Below the pieces are notes generated by a model that did not search any database, was not told the DNA's origin, and was given only the letters and a program-made list of their open reading frames with translations. A stretch of 64,000 bases of DNA from UBA668 sp040081465. GTDB taxonomy: Bacteria > Actinomycetota > Acidimicrobiia > Acidimicrobiales > Ilumatobacteraceae. Shown piece by piece: positions 55,235-63,167 of this stretch (within the stretch, counting starts at the first letter, position 1; each line of letters starts with the position of its first letter). The position numbers were made by a program, and so were the translations under genes. The stretch is from assembly GCA_040081465.1 (NCBI GenBank), contig JBEBGL010000002.1, forward strand, positions 186,001-250,000, written 5' to 3'.

Positions 55235-57202
55235 GTGACTTCGACTCCCACTGATCCTCAGAACGAACTCCCTCGGTCCAAGAACTTCCCGACGATCGAC
55301 TCGCCCACTGCGAAGGAACTCAGACCCGAATCGCGGTCGACTATTGGGGACCTTCTCATTGACCCCGGCTGGGATTCCTCTCAGCGCGACGCCGATCGAT
55401 TCGCCGACCTTTTGAATGTGGCTGACAGTGATCGAATGTGGTTCAGGCAGACCATTTCGGCCGTCCTAAGAGAACTCACGCCAGTGTCACCAGCGGATGC
55501 TCTTGGTCGGGCTGAGGTCGTCGCTGAGACGTTGACGACCCCCGACGCAACCTCCGTCGAAAGCCATCCAGGGATTACCGCGTCGGCCGCCGAACCGTTC
55601 GAGTTACCGGAACACCTGGGCCTCGCTTTGCTCAGAATTCGGAGGATAGTTCGGGAGGACAATGCCCACCGATTGCCCGACCTGCTGGTAGCGATTGCTG
55701 AACTCGTCGACCTTACCTCGACCCAAACCGATCGCGTGTCCCGGGACGCCCAAGTCGACCTCCTTGTCCCAATATTCGAAACATATCCGGTGCTTCTACA
55801 ACAATTTCCCGCGTGTCGGCAGCTAGCGATTCAAGCCACGTCATATGTTCTCGCCGACGACCCACTCCGCTCAAACGATCTCCTGACCGTAGGCCTGATT
55901 GCGCAGGCGATGCTGAGGGCAGATCAGAACCCCGAGTTTCTCGCGATGGCACATGTGATTCTCGCCACTGTGGCCAAAATGTCCGTAGAGGAGATCGCGG
56001 CGATCGAGAGCGACGGAGCGCGTGCCGTAATGCGGGGGATGGCTGGTAACTCCGTGTCGCGGATCGCGACCATTGCTCAGAACCGAGGCAGTCGACTCGA
56101 GGACGACCCCGAGAACTTCGCGATCTTTCGCCCGATTCGCGCCATATCCGCTGCTCTGGGCGAGCCGCCGGACATGAGCCGAGTTCCGCCGAACGCAGTG
56201 CAACTGCTCGAGAAGGCAGGTTGGCCGGTGAACGTCGCAGAGGCCACCGTTGACCTCGCTGTGGTCGTCAACGATCTCGGCAGCTCAGTTGGTGCTCTGA
56301 TGCAGGATTCCCCGGAATCCGCCTGGTTCTCAGCGCTATCCGCTCTTTGTGCGGCTTTCGTCGGCGAGGAGGCACAGGTGCCAGCGCGTTTGTTTAACGT
56401 TGGTTCTGCTTTGGGTCGCAGCCCCAAGTCCGTAGGAGGGAAGGATTCGCCGGCCAAGGCAGCAAGCCTTCGGGGGCTGATGAATGCAATGGCGCTGTGG
56501 TGGGCGATTGAGTTCAGCGACGGAACCCCTGACGATGCCCTAGACGCTCGCGATGGTCTCGATTGCGCGGTCAATCTCGCTGGCGCTCTGGTTCAGGTCA
56601 TCGGACAGGACACAACGTCAGACCTTGCGGCGGCAGTAGGACCGCTACTTGCGTCCTTACGACCGCTCACGTCTCGCGCGAACGACGAAGCATTACGTCT
56701 GCAGGCGTCGATGGACACTCTGCAGCGACGTGGCCTACTGCGCGAAGCCCAGGACAATCAGACGAGACTCGACTTGGAGTCCATTGCGATCGAGAGCCGC
56801 GAGATCGTCCGAGCGCTTCTTCATCATCTGGGCGATGACGGAATCGGCCTTGGTGACACCGAAGTCAACGAATCCCCGCGTGATCGCGAAGAATGGCTAG
56901 CGGACACCATCGCGCGAGGCTTTGATTTGGTATTCGGGCCGCTGACCGATGAGAAGGCCGAACCGGACGGCGTGTATCCGTACGCGGCTCGAACGGCATC
57001 GCTACGGGCACGGCCATTGGCCGAGATAGTGAAGCAATACACGAGCGACGCTTCAGTCAAACAGCTTCCTGCTGTTCGCGCCGGGGTCATGAAGGAGAGA
57101 GAGTTCAGCGCAATTGTTCCCAACTCTCGCAATGCTCCGGCCAACCTTGCACCGGTGATTCGCGATTTTGCCCAACAACTCAGCATGAGACTTCGCCGAT
57201 AG
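55235..57202 (+). CDS. large, mostly helical partner protein of unknown family
   Basis: 655 residues, no signal peptide, no clear membrane helix and no recognised catalytic motif. The first ~70 residues are Pro/Ser/Asp-rich and probably disordered. The rest is a succession of amphipathic helices (for example LPDLLVAIAELVDL, LLVPIFETYPVLLQQF, LTVGLIAQAMLRA, AMAHVILATVAKM), suggestive of an alpha-solenoid or scaffold. GTG 55235 is chosen because AGGAG lies 6 bases upstream; a TTG at 55214 overlaps the KAP stop. The close junction implies that the two products act together. I do not recognise it. Confidence 0.75.
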   Translation: MTSTPTDPQNELPRSKNFPTIDSPTAKELRPESRSTIGDLLIDPGWDSSQRDADRFADLLNVADSDRMWFRQTISAVLRELTPVSPADALGRAEVVAETLTTPDATSVESHPGITASAAEPFELPEHLGLALLRIRRIVREDNAHRLPDLLVAIAELVDLTSTQTDRVSRDAQVDLLVPIFETYPVLLQQFPACRQLAIQATSYVLADDPLRSNDLLTVGLIAQAMLRADQNPEFLAMAHVILATVAKMSVEEIAAIESDGARAVMRGMAGNSVSRIATIAQNRGSRLEDDPENFAIFRPIRAISAALGEPPDMSRVPPNAVQLLEKAGWPVNVAEATVDLAVVVNDLGSSVGALMQDSPESAWFSALSALCAAFVGEEAQVPARLFNVGSALGRSPKSVGGKDSPAKAASLRGLMNAMALWWAIEFSDGTPDDALDARDGLDCAVNLAGALVQVIGQDTTSDLAAAVGPLLASLRPLTSRANDEALRLQASMDTLQRRGLLREAQDNQTRLDLESIAIESREIVRALLHHLGDDGIGLGDTEVNESPRDREEWLADTIARGFDLVFGPLTDEKAEPDGVYPYAARTASLRARPLAEIVKQYTSDASVKQLPAVRAGVMKEREFSAIVPNSRNAPANLAPVIRDFAQQLSMRLRR

Positions 57203-57235
57203 ACGCGTCGGCCACCCCGTCGCCCGTCAAGGCGG

Positions 57236-58018
57236 TCAGTTGTAACCGACTTCCCACAGAACCAGGCCGTGCGGCGGTGCTACCTGGCCGGCGGCCGTTC
57301 GATCGCGCTGCACAAGGATCGTTCGCATGTCTCCGGCGTGCAGTTCGCCCAAACCGACCCGTACGAGAGTGCCCACAAGCGACCGCACCATCTGATGGCA
57401 GAACGCATTCGCCCGAATCTCGAAGCGCAGCAGACCAGGAACGTCGCCGACGACCGGCCTCCAGTCCGCACTGAACACACGTCTCGCGAGCGACGGCGGA
57501 GCCTCACCCTCCGCCAGCTTCGGGCAGCGACAAAAGGACGTGAAATCCTGTTCGCCGATCAAGGGATCGCACGCGAGCTGCATCGCCCAGGTTTGCAGCG
57601 GTGCGACAACATGCCACGCGGTTCGCGCCACGAACGGGTTGCTCTCCGGAGCATTCAGAACGTGGTATCGGTAATGGCGATAGGTCGCGCTGAAGCGCGC
57701 GCTGAACTCGGGGTCGTCGGTCCACACCCAATCGCGAACTGAAATCTCCGGACCGCACATGCTGTTCACACTGCGCGTTAGCCCGTCGAGATTGCAGTTC
57801 GCCGGCAGATCACAACTGATCACTTGCCCCCACGCATGCACGCCAGTGTCGGTTCGGCCAGCGCCAACAAGCTTTACCGGCACGCGGGCAACCTTCTCGA
57901 TTGCAGTGCGCAACTCGCCTATCACTGTGCGTACATCGCGGTTCGCCGCAAAGCCGTGGAAGTCAGTGCCGTCGTAGGCGACCGTCACTCTGGCCCGACG
58001 CATCGCAGGCGTGTTCAC
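57236..58018 (-). CDS. truA: tRNA pseudouridine synthase A
   Basis: 260-residue enzyme that isomerises U38-U40 of tRNA anticodon arms. The catalytic aspartate is in GAGRTDTGVHA, preceded by VAYDGTDFHGF; FSARFSATYRHYRYHV and the late NAFCHQMVRSLVGTLVRVGLG complete the family pattern. Start GTG 58018 (or ATG 58003). It follows rplQ by 40 bases. It is the last gene of the operon before the inserted KAP unit, which runs toward it. Confidence 0.94.
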   Translation of the reverse strand: MNTPAMRRARVTVAYDGTDFHGFAANRDVRTVIGELRTAIEKVARVPVKLVGAGRTDTGVHAWGQVISCDLPANCNLDGLTRSVNSMCGPEISVRDWVWTDDPEFSARFSATYRHYRYHVLNAPESNPFVARTAWHVVAPLQTWAMQLACDPLIGEQDFTSFCRCPKLAEGEAPPSLARRVFSADWRPVVGDVPGLLRFEIRANAFCHQMVRSLVGTLVRVGLGELHAGDMRTILVQRDRTAAGQVAPPHGLVLWEVGYN

Positions 58019-58058
58019 ACCTGCGAGTTTACGACTGCGCTCTTACAGCCGTTAACTA

Positions 58059-58430
58059 CTAGACGAGCTCGACGCGAGCCATCTGGGCGTTGTCGCCCTG
58101 GCGCGGGCCGAGCTTCAAGATGCGCAGGTAACCGCCGTTGCGCTCGAGATACCGGGGAGCGACTTCGGTGACCAGCTTGTGCGTCATTTCCTTGTCGCCC
58201 AGGTAGCCCTGGATCTGGCGAATGCGATGGATACGCATTGGGCCTTCGTCCTGCGCCTTCTTGGCTTTGGTGATCAGCTTCTCGGCAATCGGACGCAACG
58301 CCTTGGCCTTGGCCTCGGTGGTGACGATGGCTTCCGCAGCAATCAGCGACGCGGCCATGTTGGCCATCATCAACCGCTGGTGGTGCGCGCTACCGCCGAA
58401 CTTTGCGCTTTTGCGGGGTGTAGCGGGCAT
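58059..58430 (-). CDS. rplQ: 50S ribosomal protein L17
   Basis: 123 residues with KFGGSAHHQRLMMANMAASLIAAE and IVTTEAKAKALRPIAEKLITKAK, the L17 core, and the end GGYLRILKLGPRQGDNAQMARVELV. It sits between rpoA and truA as usual. Confidence 0.97.
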   Translation of the reverse strand: MPATPRKSAKFGGSAHHQRLMMANMAASLIAAEAIVTTEAKAKALRPIAEKLITKAKKAQDEGPMRIHRIRQIQGYLGDKEMTHKLVTEVAPRYLERNGGYLRILKLGPRQGDNAQMARVELV

Positions 58431-58477
58431 GGTGGATTCGTCTCCTGTTGCGTTCGTCGTTCGCTTTAGTAGTTAGA

Positions 58478-59410
58478 TCAGCCGCGCAGCGTCAGGCCGC
58501 GCTCGTCGAGCTTCTGCTTCACTTCGTCGAGGCTCTTTTGCCCAAAGTTGGTGATGTTCAGCAGGTCGTCTTCGGTCTTGGTCAGCAACTCGCCGACCGT
58601 GTTGACCTGCGCACGCTTCAAGCAGTTGCGCGGCCGCTCAGACAGATCGAGGTCTTCGATCGGCAAGTCGAGGTCGGGCGACGTGCTGGCAGTGCTGGCG
58701 ACCTCACCGAGTTCCAAACCTTGCGGCTCGTCGCTGAGGTTCGCAACCAGATCGACCAGCGCACGCAGCGTGGCGCCGGCCGAGGCCAGCGATTCGCGCG
58801 GCGTGATGCTGCCGTCGGTCTCGATGTCGATGACGAGGCGCTCGTAGTTCGTGCTCTGCTCGACGCGAGTCGGCTCGATCTCGAACATGACACGGCGCAC
58901 CGGCGAGAAGATGGCGTCGATCGGAACAACGCCGATCGTGCGGCTCTGCGTGTCGCGATCGCTGGACAAGTAACCGCGGCCCTTGCCGACCGTCAGGTCG
59001 ACAGCGAGGCGCGCCTTGCTGTTCAGCGTGGCGATGTGCAAGCCCTTGTTCAAGATCTCGATGTCGGCTGGACACTTGATGTCGCCAGCGGTGATCGTTG
59101 CCGGGCCACGAGCATCGAGGCGCAGAGTGATCTCTTCGTCGGTGGCCGACGTGAGCACGATGTCTTTCAGGTTGAGGATGATGTCGGTGACATCTTCGCT
59201 AACACCCTGAATGGTGTCGAACTCGTGCAGCGCATCGTCAAAACGAACAGCAGTGATGGCCGCGCCGGGGATGCTGCTTAACAGCGTGCGGCGCAGCGAG
59301 TTTCCGATCGTGTGGCCGAAGCCGGGCTCGAGCGGACCAACGGCAAAGCGCTGACGCGTGGGGTGGTCGTCGCCGATGGCTTCGACTGTGGGGCGTTGGA
59401 TAACGAGCAT
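58478..59410 (-). CDS. rpoA: DNA-directed RNA polymerase subunit alpha
   Basis: 310 residues. The N-terminal assembly domain has EPGFGHTIGNSLRRTLLSSIPGAAIT; the C-terminal domain has LDLSERPRNCLKRAQVNTVGELL and LLNITNFGQKSLDEVKQKL, the part that binds UP elements and activators. Slightly shorter than the typical 330-350 residues, mainly in the tail. It follows rpsD by 32 bases. Confidence 0.97.
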   Translation of the reverse strand: MLVIQRPTVEAIGDDHPTRQRFAVGPLEPGFGHTIGNSLRRTLLSSIPGAAITAVRFDDALHEFDTIQGVSEDVTDIILNLKDIVLTSATDEEITLRLDARGPATITAGDIKCPADIEILNKGLHIATLNSKARLAVDLTVGKGRGYLSSDRDTQSRTIGVVPIDAIFSPVRRVMFEIEPTRVEQSTNYERLVIDIETDGSITPRESLASAGATLRALVDLVANLSDEPQGLELGEVASTASTSPDLDLPIEDLDLSERPRNCLKRAQVNTVGELLTKTEDDLLNITNFGQKSLDEVKQKLDERGLTLRG

Positions 59411-59442
59411 GACGTTGCCTCTGCGGGGGAAGGTGGTTTGAA

Positions 59443-60060
59443 CTACTTGGAGTACAACTCGACGATGAGCGATTCACGAACTGGTACGTCGATGTGATCA
59501 CGCTGAGGCAGATCGCGAACGGTGATTTGCTTGCCGCCCTCGGCCTTCTCCAGCCAGCCGACCGTCTGACGGTCGAGAACATCGATGTTGTGCTGCACCA
59601 CGATCATGTCGCGAGCCTTGGGCGAAAGTGTGAGCACATCGCCCTTCTTGACGCGGTAGCTCCGAATGTCGAGGCGCTTGCCGTTGACCTGCACGAGGCC
59701 GTGGCTAACGAACTGACCAGCCTGCGGGCGAGTGCTTGCCCAGCCGGCGCGGTATACGACGTTGTCGAGGCGCTGCTCGAGTAGGCGCAGCAAGTTCTCG
59801 CCGGTCGGGCCAGCAAGACGCACTGCCTCTTCGTATGTGTTGCGGAACTGGCGCTCGAGAACGCAATAGATGTACTTCGCCTTCTGCTTCTCTTGCAGCT
59901 GCGCGAGATACTCGCTCGGGTTACCGCGACGACGGGTGCGACCGTGCGCGCCAGGCGGGAACGGACGACGCTCGAGAGCCTTGCGGCCCTTCTCGTTTTC
60001 GAAGACGTTGATGCCGAGGCGGCGCGAGACACGAACTTTGGGACCGGTATAGCGAGCCAT
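59443..60060 (-). CDS. rpsD: 30S ribosomal protein S4
   Basis: 205 residues. ARYTGPKVRVSRRLGINVFENEKG opens the protein; the S4 RNA-binding domain includes LEQRLDNVVYRAGWASTRPQAGQFVSHGLVQVNGKRLDI. Start ATG 60060, two bases past the rpsK stop. It lacks the N-terminal zinc cysteines, i.e. it is of the C-minus type. Confidence 0.97.
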   Translation of the reverse strand: MARYTGPKVRVSRRLGINVFENEKGRKALERRPFPPGAHGRTRRRGNPSEYLAQLQEKQKAKYIYCVLERQFRNTYEEAVRLAGPTGENLLRLLEQRLDNVVYRAGWASTRPQAGQFVSHGLVQVNGKRLDIRSYRVKKGDVLTLSPKARDMIVVQHNIDVLDRQTVGWLEKAEGGKQITVRDLPQRDHIDVPVRESLIVELYSK

Positions 60061-60062
60061 GA

Positions 60063-60461
60063 TTAGGTCCTACGACGCTTGGGCTGACGACAGCCGTTGT
60101 GGGGAACTGGCGTGACGTCTTTGATCGACGTCACTTCGATGCCGGTGCCCTGGATGCTGCGCACCGCGGTGTCGCGACCCGAGCCCGGACCCTTGACCTG
60201 CACTTCGACACGACGCAGACCGTGCTCCATCGCGGCGCGTGCAGCTTTCTCGGCTGCCATCTGCGCGGCGAACGGGGTGCTCTTACGCGATCCCTTGAAG
60301 CCGACCGCACCAGACGATGCCCACGAGATGATGTTGCCCTCGGTGTCGGAGATGGAAACGATGGTGTTGTTGAAGGAGCTCTTGATATGAACGATCCCGT
60401 TGGTGACGTTCTTGCGCTCACGCTTGCGGGGGCGACGGCCACCCGGCTTTGGCTTCGCCAT
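60063..60461 (-). CDS. rpsK: 30S ribosomal protein S11
   Basis: 132 residues with GIVHIKSSFNNTIVSISDTEGNIISWASSGAVGFKGSRKSTPFAAQMAAEKAA in pieces and the C-terminal DVTPVPHNGCRQPKRRRT, all typical of S11. Its ATG shares one base with the rpsM stop (TAATG). Confidence 0.97.
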   Translation of the reverse strand: MAKPKPGGRRPRKRERKNVTNGIVHIKSSFNNTIVSISDTEGNIISWASSGAVGFKGSRKSTPFAAQMAAEKAARAAMEHGLRRVEVQVKGPGSGRDTAVRSIQGTGIEVTSIKDVTPVPHNGCRQPKRRRT

Positions 60462-60841
60462 TACTTCCTCACTGCTTTCTTCTTGTTCGCGACGGTCTTC
60501 TTCGGGCCCTTACGAGTACGAGCGTTGGTGTGCGTGCGCTGACCACGCACGGGCAAGCCCTTGCGATGGCGAATGCCCTGGTAGCACTGAATCTCGATCT
60601 TGCGCTTGATGTCTTGTGCAACGTCGCGACGCAGGTCGCCTTCCACGGCGCCGTTCGCTTCGACCCACGCGCGAATCTTGTTGACTTCTTCTTCGGTGAG
60701 ATCGCGCACTCGCTGGTTGGCGTCGAGGCCGGTCGCTGCACAGATTTTCTGCGCGGTCGGCTTGCCGATACCAAAGATGTAAGTGAGTGCAATCTCCAAC
60801 CGCTTCTCGCGGGGGATATCAACGCCGGAAATACGAGCCAT
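60461..60841 (-). CDS. rpsM: 30S ribosomal protein S13
   Basis: 126 residues: ARISGVDIPREKRLEIALTYIFGIG at the start, then RVRDLTEEEVNKIRAW and the basic tail RGQRTHTNARTRKGPKKTVANKKKAVRK. It follows rpmJ by 16 bases. Confidence 0.97.
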   Translation of the reverse strand: MARISGVDIPREKRLEIALTYIFGIGKPTAQKICAATGLDANQRVRDLTEEEVNKIRAWVEANGAVEGDLRRDVAQDIKRKIEIQCYQGIRHRKGLPVRGQRTHTNARTRKGPKKTVANKKKAVRK

Positions 60842-60857
60842 CGTGCGGACTTACCTT

Positions 60858-60971
60858 TCAGCCTTGGCGCTGCTTGTGACGGGGGTTTTCACAGATCACG
60901 CGCACACGCCCGTGGCGGCGAATCACTGTGCACTTCTCACAGATCTTTTTGACGCTTGTGCGAACCTTCAT
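60858..60971 (-). CDS. rpmJ: 50S ribosomal protein L36 (zinc-binding form)
   Basis: 37 residues, too short for many gene callers. It is the zinc-ribbon (C-plus) form: KVRTSVKKICEKCTVIRR, then VICENPRHKQRQG, giving the ligands CxxC, C and H. It lies 31 bases downstream of infA. Confidence 0.96.
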   Translation of the reverse strand: MKVRTSVKKICEKCTVIRRHGRVRVICENPRHKQRQG

Positions 60972-61002
60972 GGCATGCCTCTGTCGTTCAGAACTAAACG
61001 GA

Positions 61003-61227
61003 TTATTTGTAGCGATACGTGATACGACCGCGGGTGAGGTCGTAAGGGGTGAGCTCAACTTGCACTTTGTCGCCGGGAAGAATTCGGATGTAGTGCATCC
61101 GCATCTTTCCGGAGATGTGCGCCAGGACTTTGTGACCATTCTCGAGTTCCACTCGGAACATTGCATTAGGGAGTGACTCGTTGATCGTGCCTTCCAGCAC
61201 AATGGCATCGTCTTTAGGCTTGGGCAG
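61003..61227 (-). CDS. infA: translation initiation factor IF-1, probable CTG start
   Basis: S1-fold OB protein with the family sequence LPNAMFRVELENGHKVLAHISGKMR and ILPGDKVQVELTPYDLTRGRITYRYK. No ATG, GTG or TTG occurs where IF-1 normally starts. CTG at 61227, preceded at about 5 bases by an AGGGG stretch, would give (M)PKPKDDAIVLEG... and 74 residues, the usual size. The only ordinary in-frame start is GTG 61287, which would add 20 untypical residues. First gene of the operon running to truA. Confidence 0.85.
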   Translation of the reverse strand: MPKPKDDAIVLEGTINESLPNAMFRVELENGHKVLAHISGKMRMHYIRILPGDKVQVELTPYDLTRGRITYRYK

Positions 61228-61433
61228 AACAGACCCCTGTCGTTGAAGTAATGGTTGAACCTGGCGAGTTGAGACGTGCCGAGGCACAAGGCTCGCTAGG
61301 GCCGAGGAGCAATGCTACCGGCCAGGAAAGCCAACGCCAAGCCCAACTTTGCGGCCTCTCTCGAACGGCACCCGAGCGGCAAACCGCCGAAAATGGCTGC
61401 GATCCGGGGCATAAGCCAGGCGAGACTTGAGCG

Positions 61434-63167
61434 ATGACGAAGCCCACCTCACGCTGGCGCGCCCTTGCGGCGCTGCTGCGCCCAGACGCCATGCGCTGGG
61501 CGTGGGTTGGCGCGCTCGTCGCCCTAGCCGCCGGAATGGCGCTGGCTGGGCCTTTGGTTGTGCGCCAAATCGTCGATGACGCCCGCAGCGGGGCCACCTC
61601 CAGCCAGCTGGTCCGCCTGGCCGGCCTGTTTCTGGCGATCGCGGTCGGCGCCCAACTGCTGACCGTTGCGTTCACCTGGTCGGCCACCGTCACCGCATGG
61701 CACACGACCAACGAGATTCGGGTGCGGCTCGCTGGCCACGTGCTCGGGCTCGATCACGAGTTCCATCGCAAGCACACTCCGGGCGAATTGATCCAGCGCG
61801 TTGACGGCGACGTCACGTCGGTGAGCGACTTTCTCGGTCAAGTCGTGCCGCGAGCGCTGGGTGCCCTGGCGATGGTCGTCGGCATGATCCTCGTCTTGGC
61901 TGTCGTCGACTGGCGCTTGGCCGTCGGCGCGGTGATGTATGTGGCCCTGGCGGCATTTCTCATCGTGCGCCTGCGACACCGCGCAGTCGGCGAAGCAAGC
62001 GACGAGATGGGCGCCTACGCGAAGCTGTACGGCGGCATTGAGGAACGACTGACGGCTGCGGAAGACCTGCGTGCGAATGGTGCCGGTGCGCACGCGATGT
62101 GGCGCTTCGTCGGCGAAAGCGCCGGCGCGCTGAACAGCGCTGTGCGTCGCGAGTCGGCGTTCTTGCGGCTGTGGTGGGCGGTCCAAGGTTCGGTCGGAGT
62201 CGGCGCGTCGGTTTCGCTCGTGTCGGGCGCAATCCTGGTCAACAGCGGAGCAATCAGCGTGGGCACCGCGTTCTTGATGTTCCAGTACGTGTTGCTGCTC
62301 GAGCGACCACTCGAAGACGTCGTGCATCAACTCGAAACAGTGCAGAAAGCAAACGGTGCGATGGTGCGCGTGATCGACTTGCTGGCGATTGAACCCGCGA
62401 TCACTGACAACGGCACTGTCTCCCCCGCCGCTGGTCCGCTGTCAGTCCAGTTCGATGCGGTGTCGTTCCAGTACGAGGATGATGCAGACGACGAGCAGGT
62501 GTTGCGCAACATCAGCTTGACCATCGCTCCCGGGCGCTCGGTCGGCGTTGTCGGTCGCACGGGAAGCGGCAAGACAACGCTGTCGCGACTTGTGCTGCGT
62601 CTGATCGAAGCCACCGACGGTCAACTCCGGCTCGGTGGAGTTCCCATCGCCGACATTCCGCTGAGCGAACTGCGTCGCCGCGTTGCGATGATTCCGCAAG
62701 AGGTCGAGCTCTTCTCCGGCACCGTGCGCGACAACGTCACACTCTTCGACCCAGCACCCAGCGACGAACAAGTGGAAACCGCATTGCGTCTCGCCGGCCT
62801 GGTCACGCTCGTTGACGGCGGCATTCACCGCGAGCTGGGCGCCGGCGGCGCGGGCCTGTCGGCAGGTGAAGCGCAGTTACTCGCGCTTGCCCGGGTGTGG
62901 GTACGCAACCCTGACCTAGTGGTGCTCGACGAAGCCACATCGCGCGCTGATCCGGAGACCGAGATTCAGCTAGAGGCTGCCGTCGCGGAGTTGATTCGCG
63001 GCCGTACGACGCTGATCATCGCCCATCGGCTCAGCACCTTGCGCCACGTCGATGAGATCGTCGTGATCGATCATGGCCAAATCGTCGAACACGGCGACCG
63101 CGACGTACTCGTTGCCGACGACGAAAGCCGATTCCACCACCTCTTAGATCTGGCCCTCGAGCCATGA
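61434..63167 (+). CDS. ABC exporter half-transporter, subunit 1
   Basis: 577 residues: a six-helix type 1 exporter membrane domain (about 1-320) and an ATPase domain. Walker A is VVGRTGSGKTTLSRLV, the Q-loop MIPQEVELFSGTVRDNV, the signature LSAGEAQLLALAR (a deviation from LSGGQ), Walker B LVVLDEATSRADPETE (normally TSxLD) and the H-loop IIAHRLSTL. The altered signature is common in one subunit of heterodimeric exporters. The stop overlaps the next gene's ATG. Substrate unknown. It is divergent from infA across about 150-200 bases. Confidence 0.9.
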   Translation: MTKPTSRWRALAALLRPDAMRWAWVGALVALAAGMALAGPLVVRQIVDDARSGATSSQLVRLAGLFLAIAVGAQLLTVAFTWSATVTAWHTTNEIRVRLAGHVLGLDHEFHRKHTPGELIQRVDGDVTSVSDFLGQVVPRALGALAMVVGMILVLAVVDWRLAVGAVMYVALAAFLIVRLRHRAVGEASDEMGAYAKLYGGIEERLTAAEDLRANGAGAHAMWRFVGESAGALNSAVRRESAFLRLWWAVQGSVGVGASVSLVSGAILVNSGAISVGTAFLMFQYVLLLERPLEDVVHQLETVQKANGAMVRVIDLLAIEPAITDNGTVSPAAGPLSVQFDAVSFQYEDDADDEQVLRNISLTIAPGRSVGVVGRTGSGKTTLSRLVLRLIEATDGQLRLGGVPIADIPLSELRRRVAMIPQEVELFSGTVRDNVTLFDPAPSDEQVETALRLAGLVTLVDGGIHRELGAGGAGLSAGEAQLLALARVWVRNPDLVVLDEATSRADPETEIQLEAAVAELIRGRTTLIIAHRLSTLRHVDEIVVIDHGQIVEHGDRDVLVADDESRFHHLLDLALEP

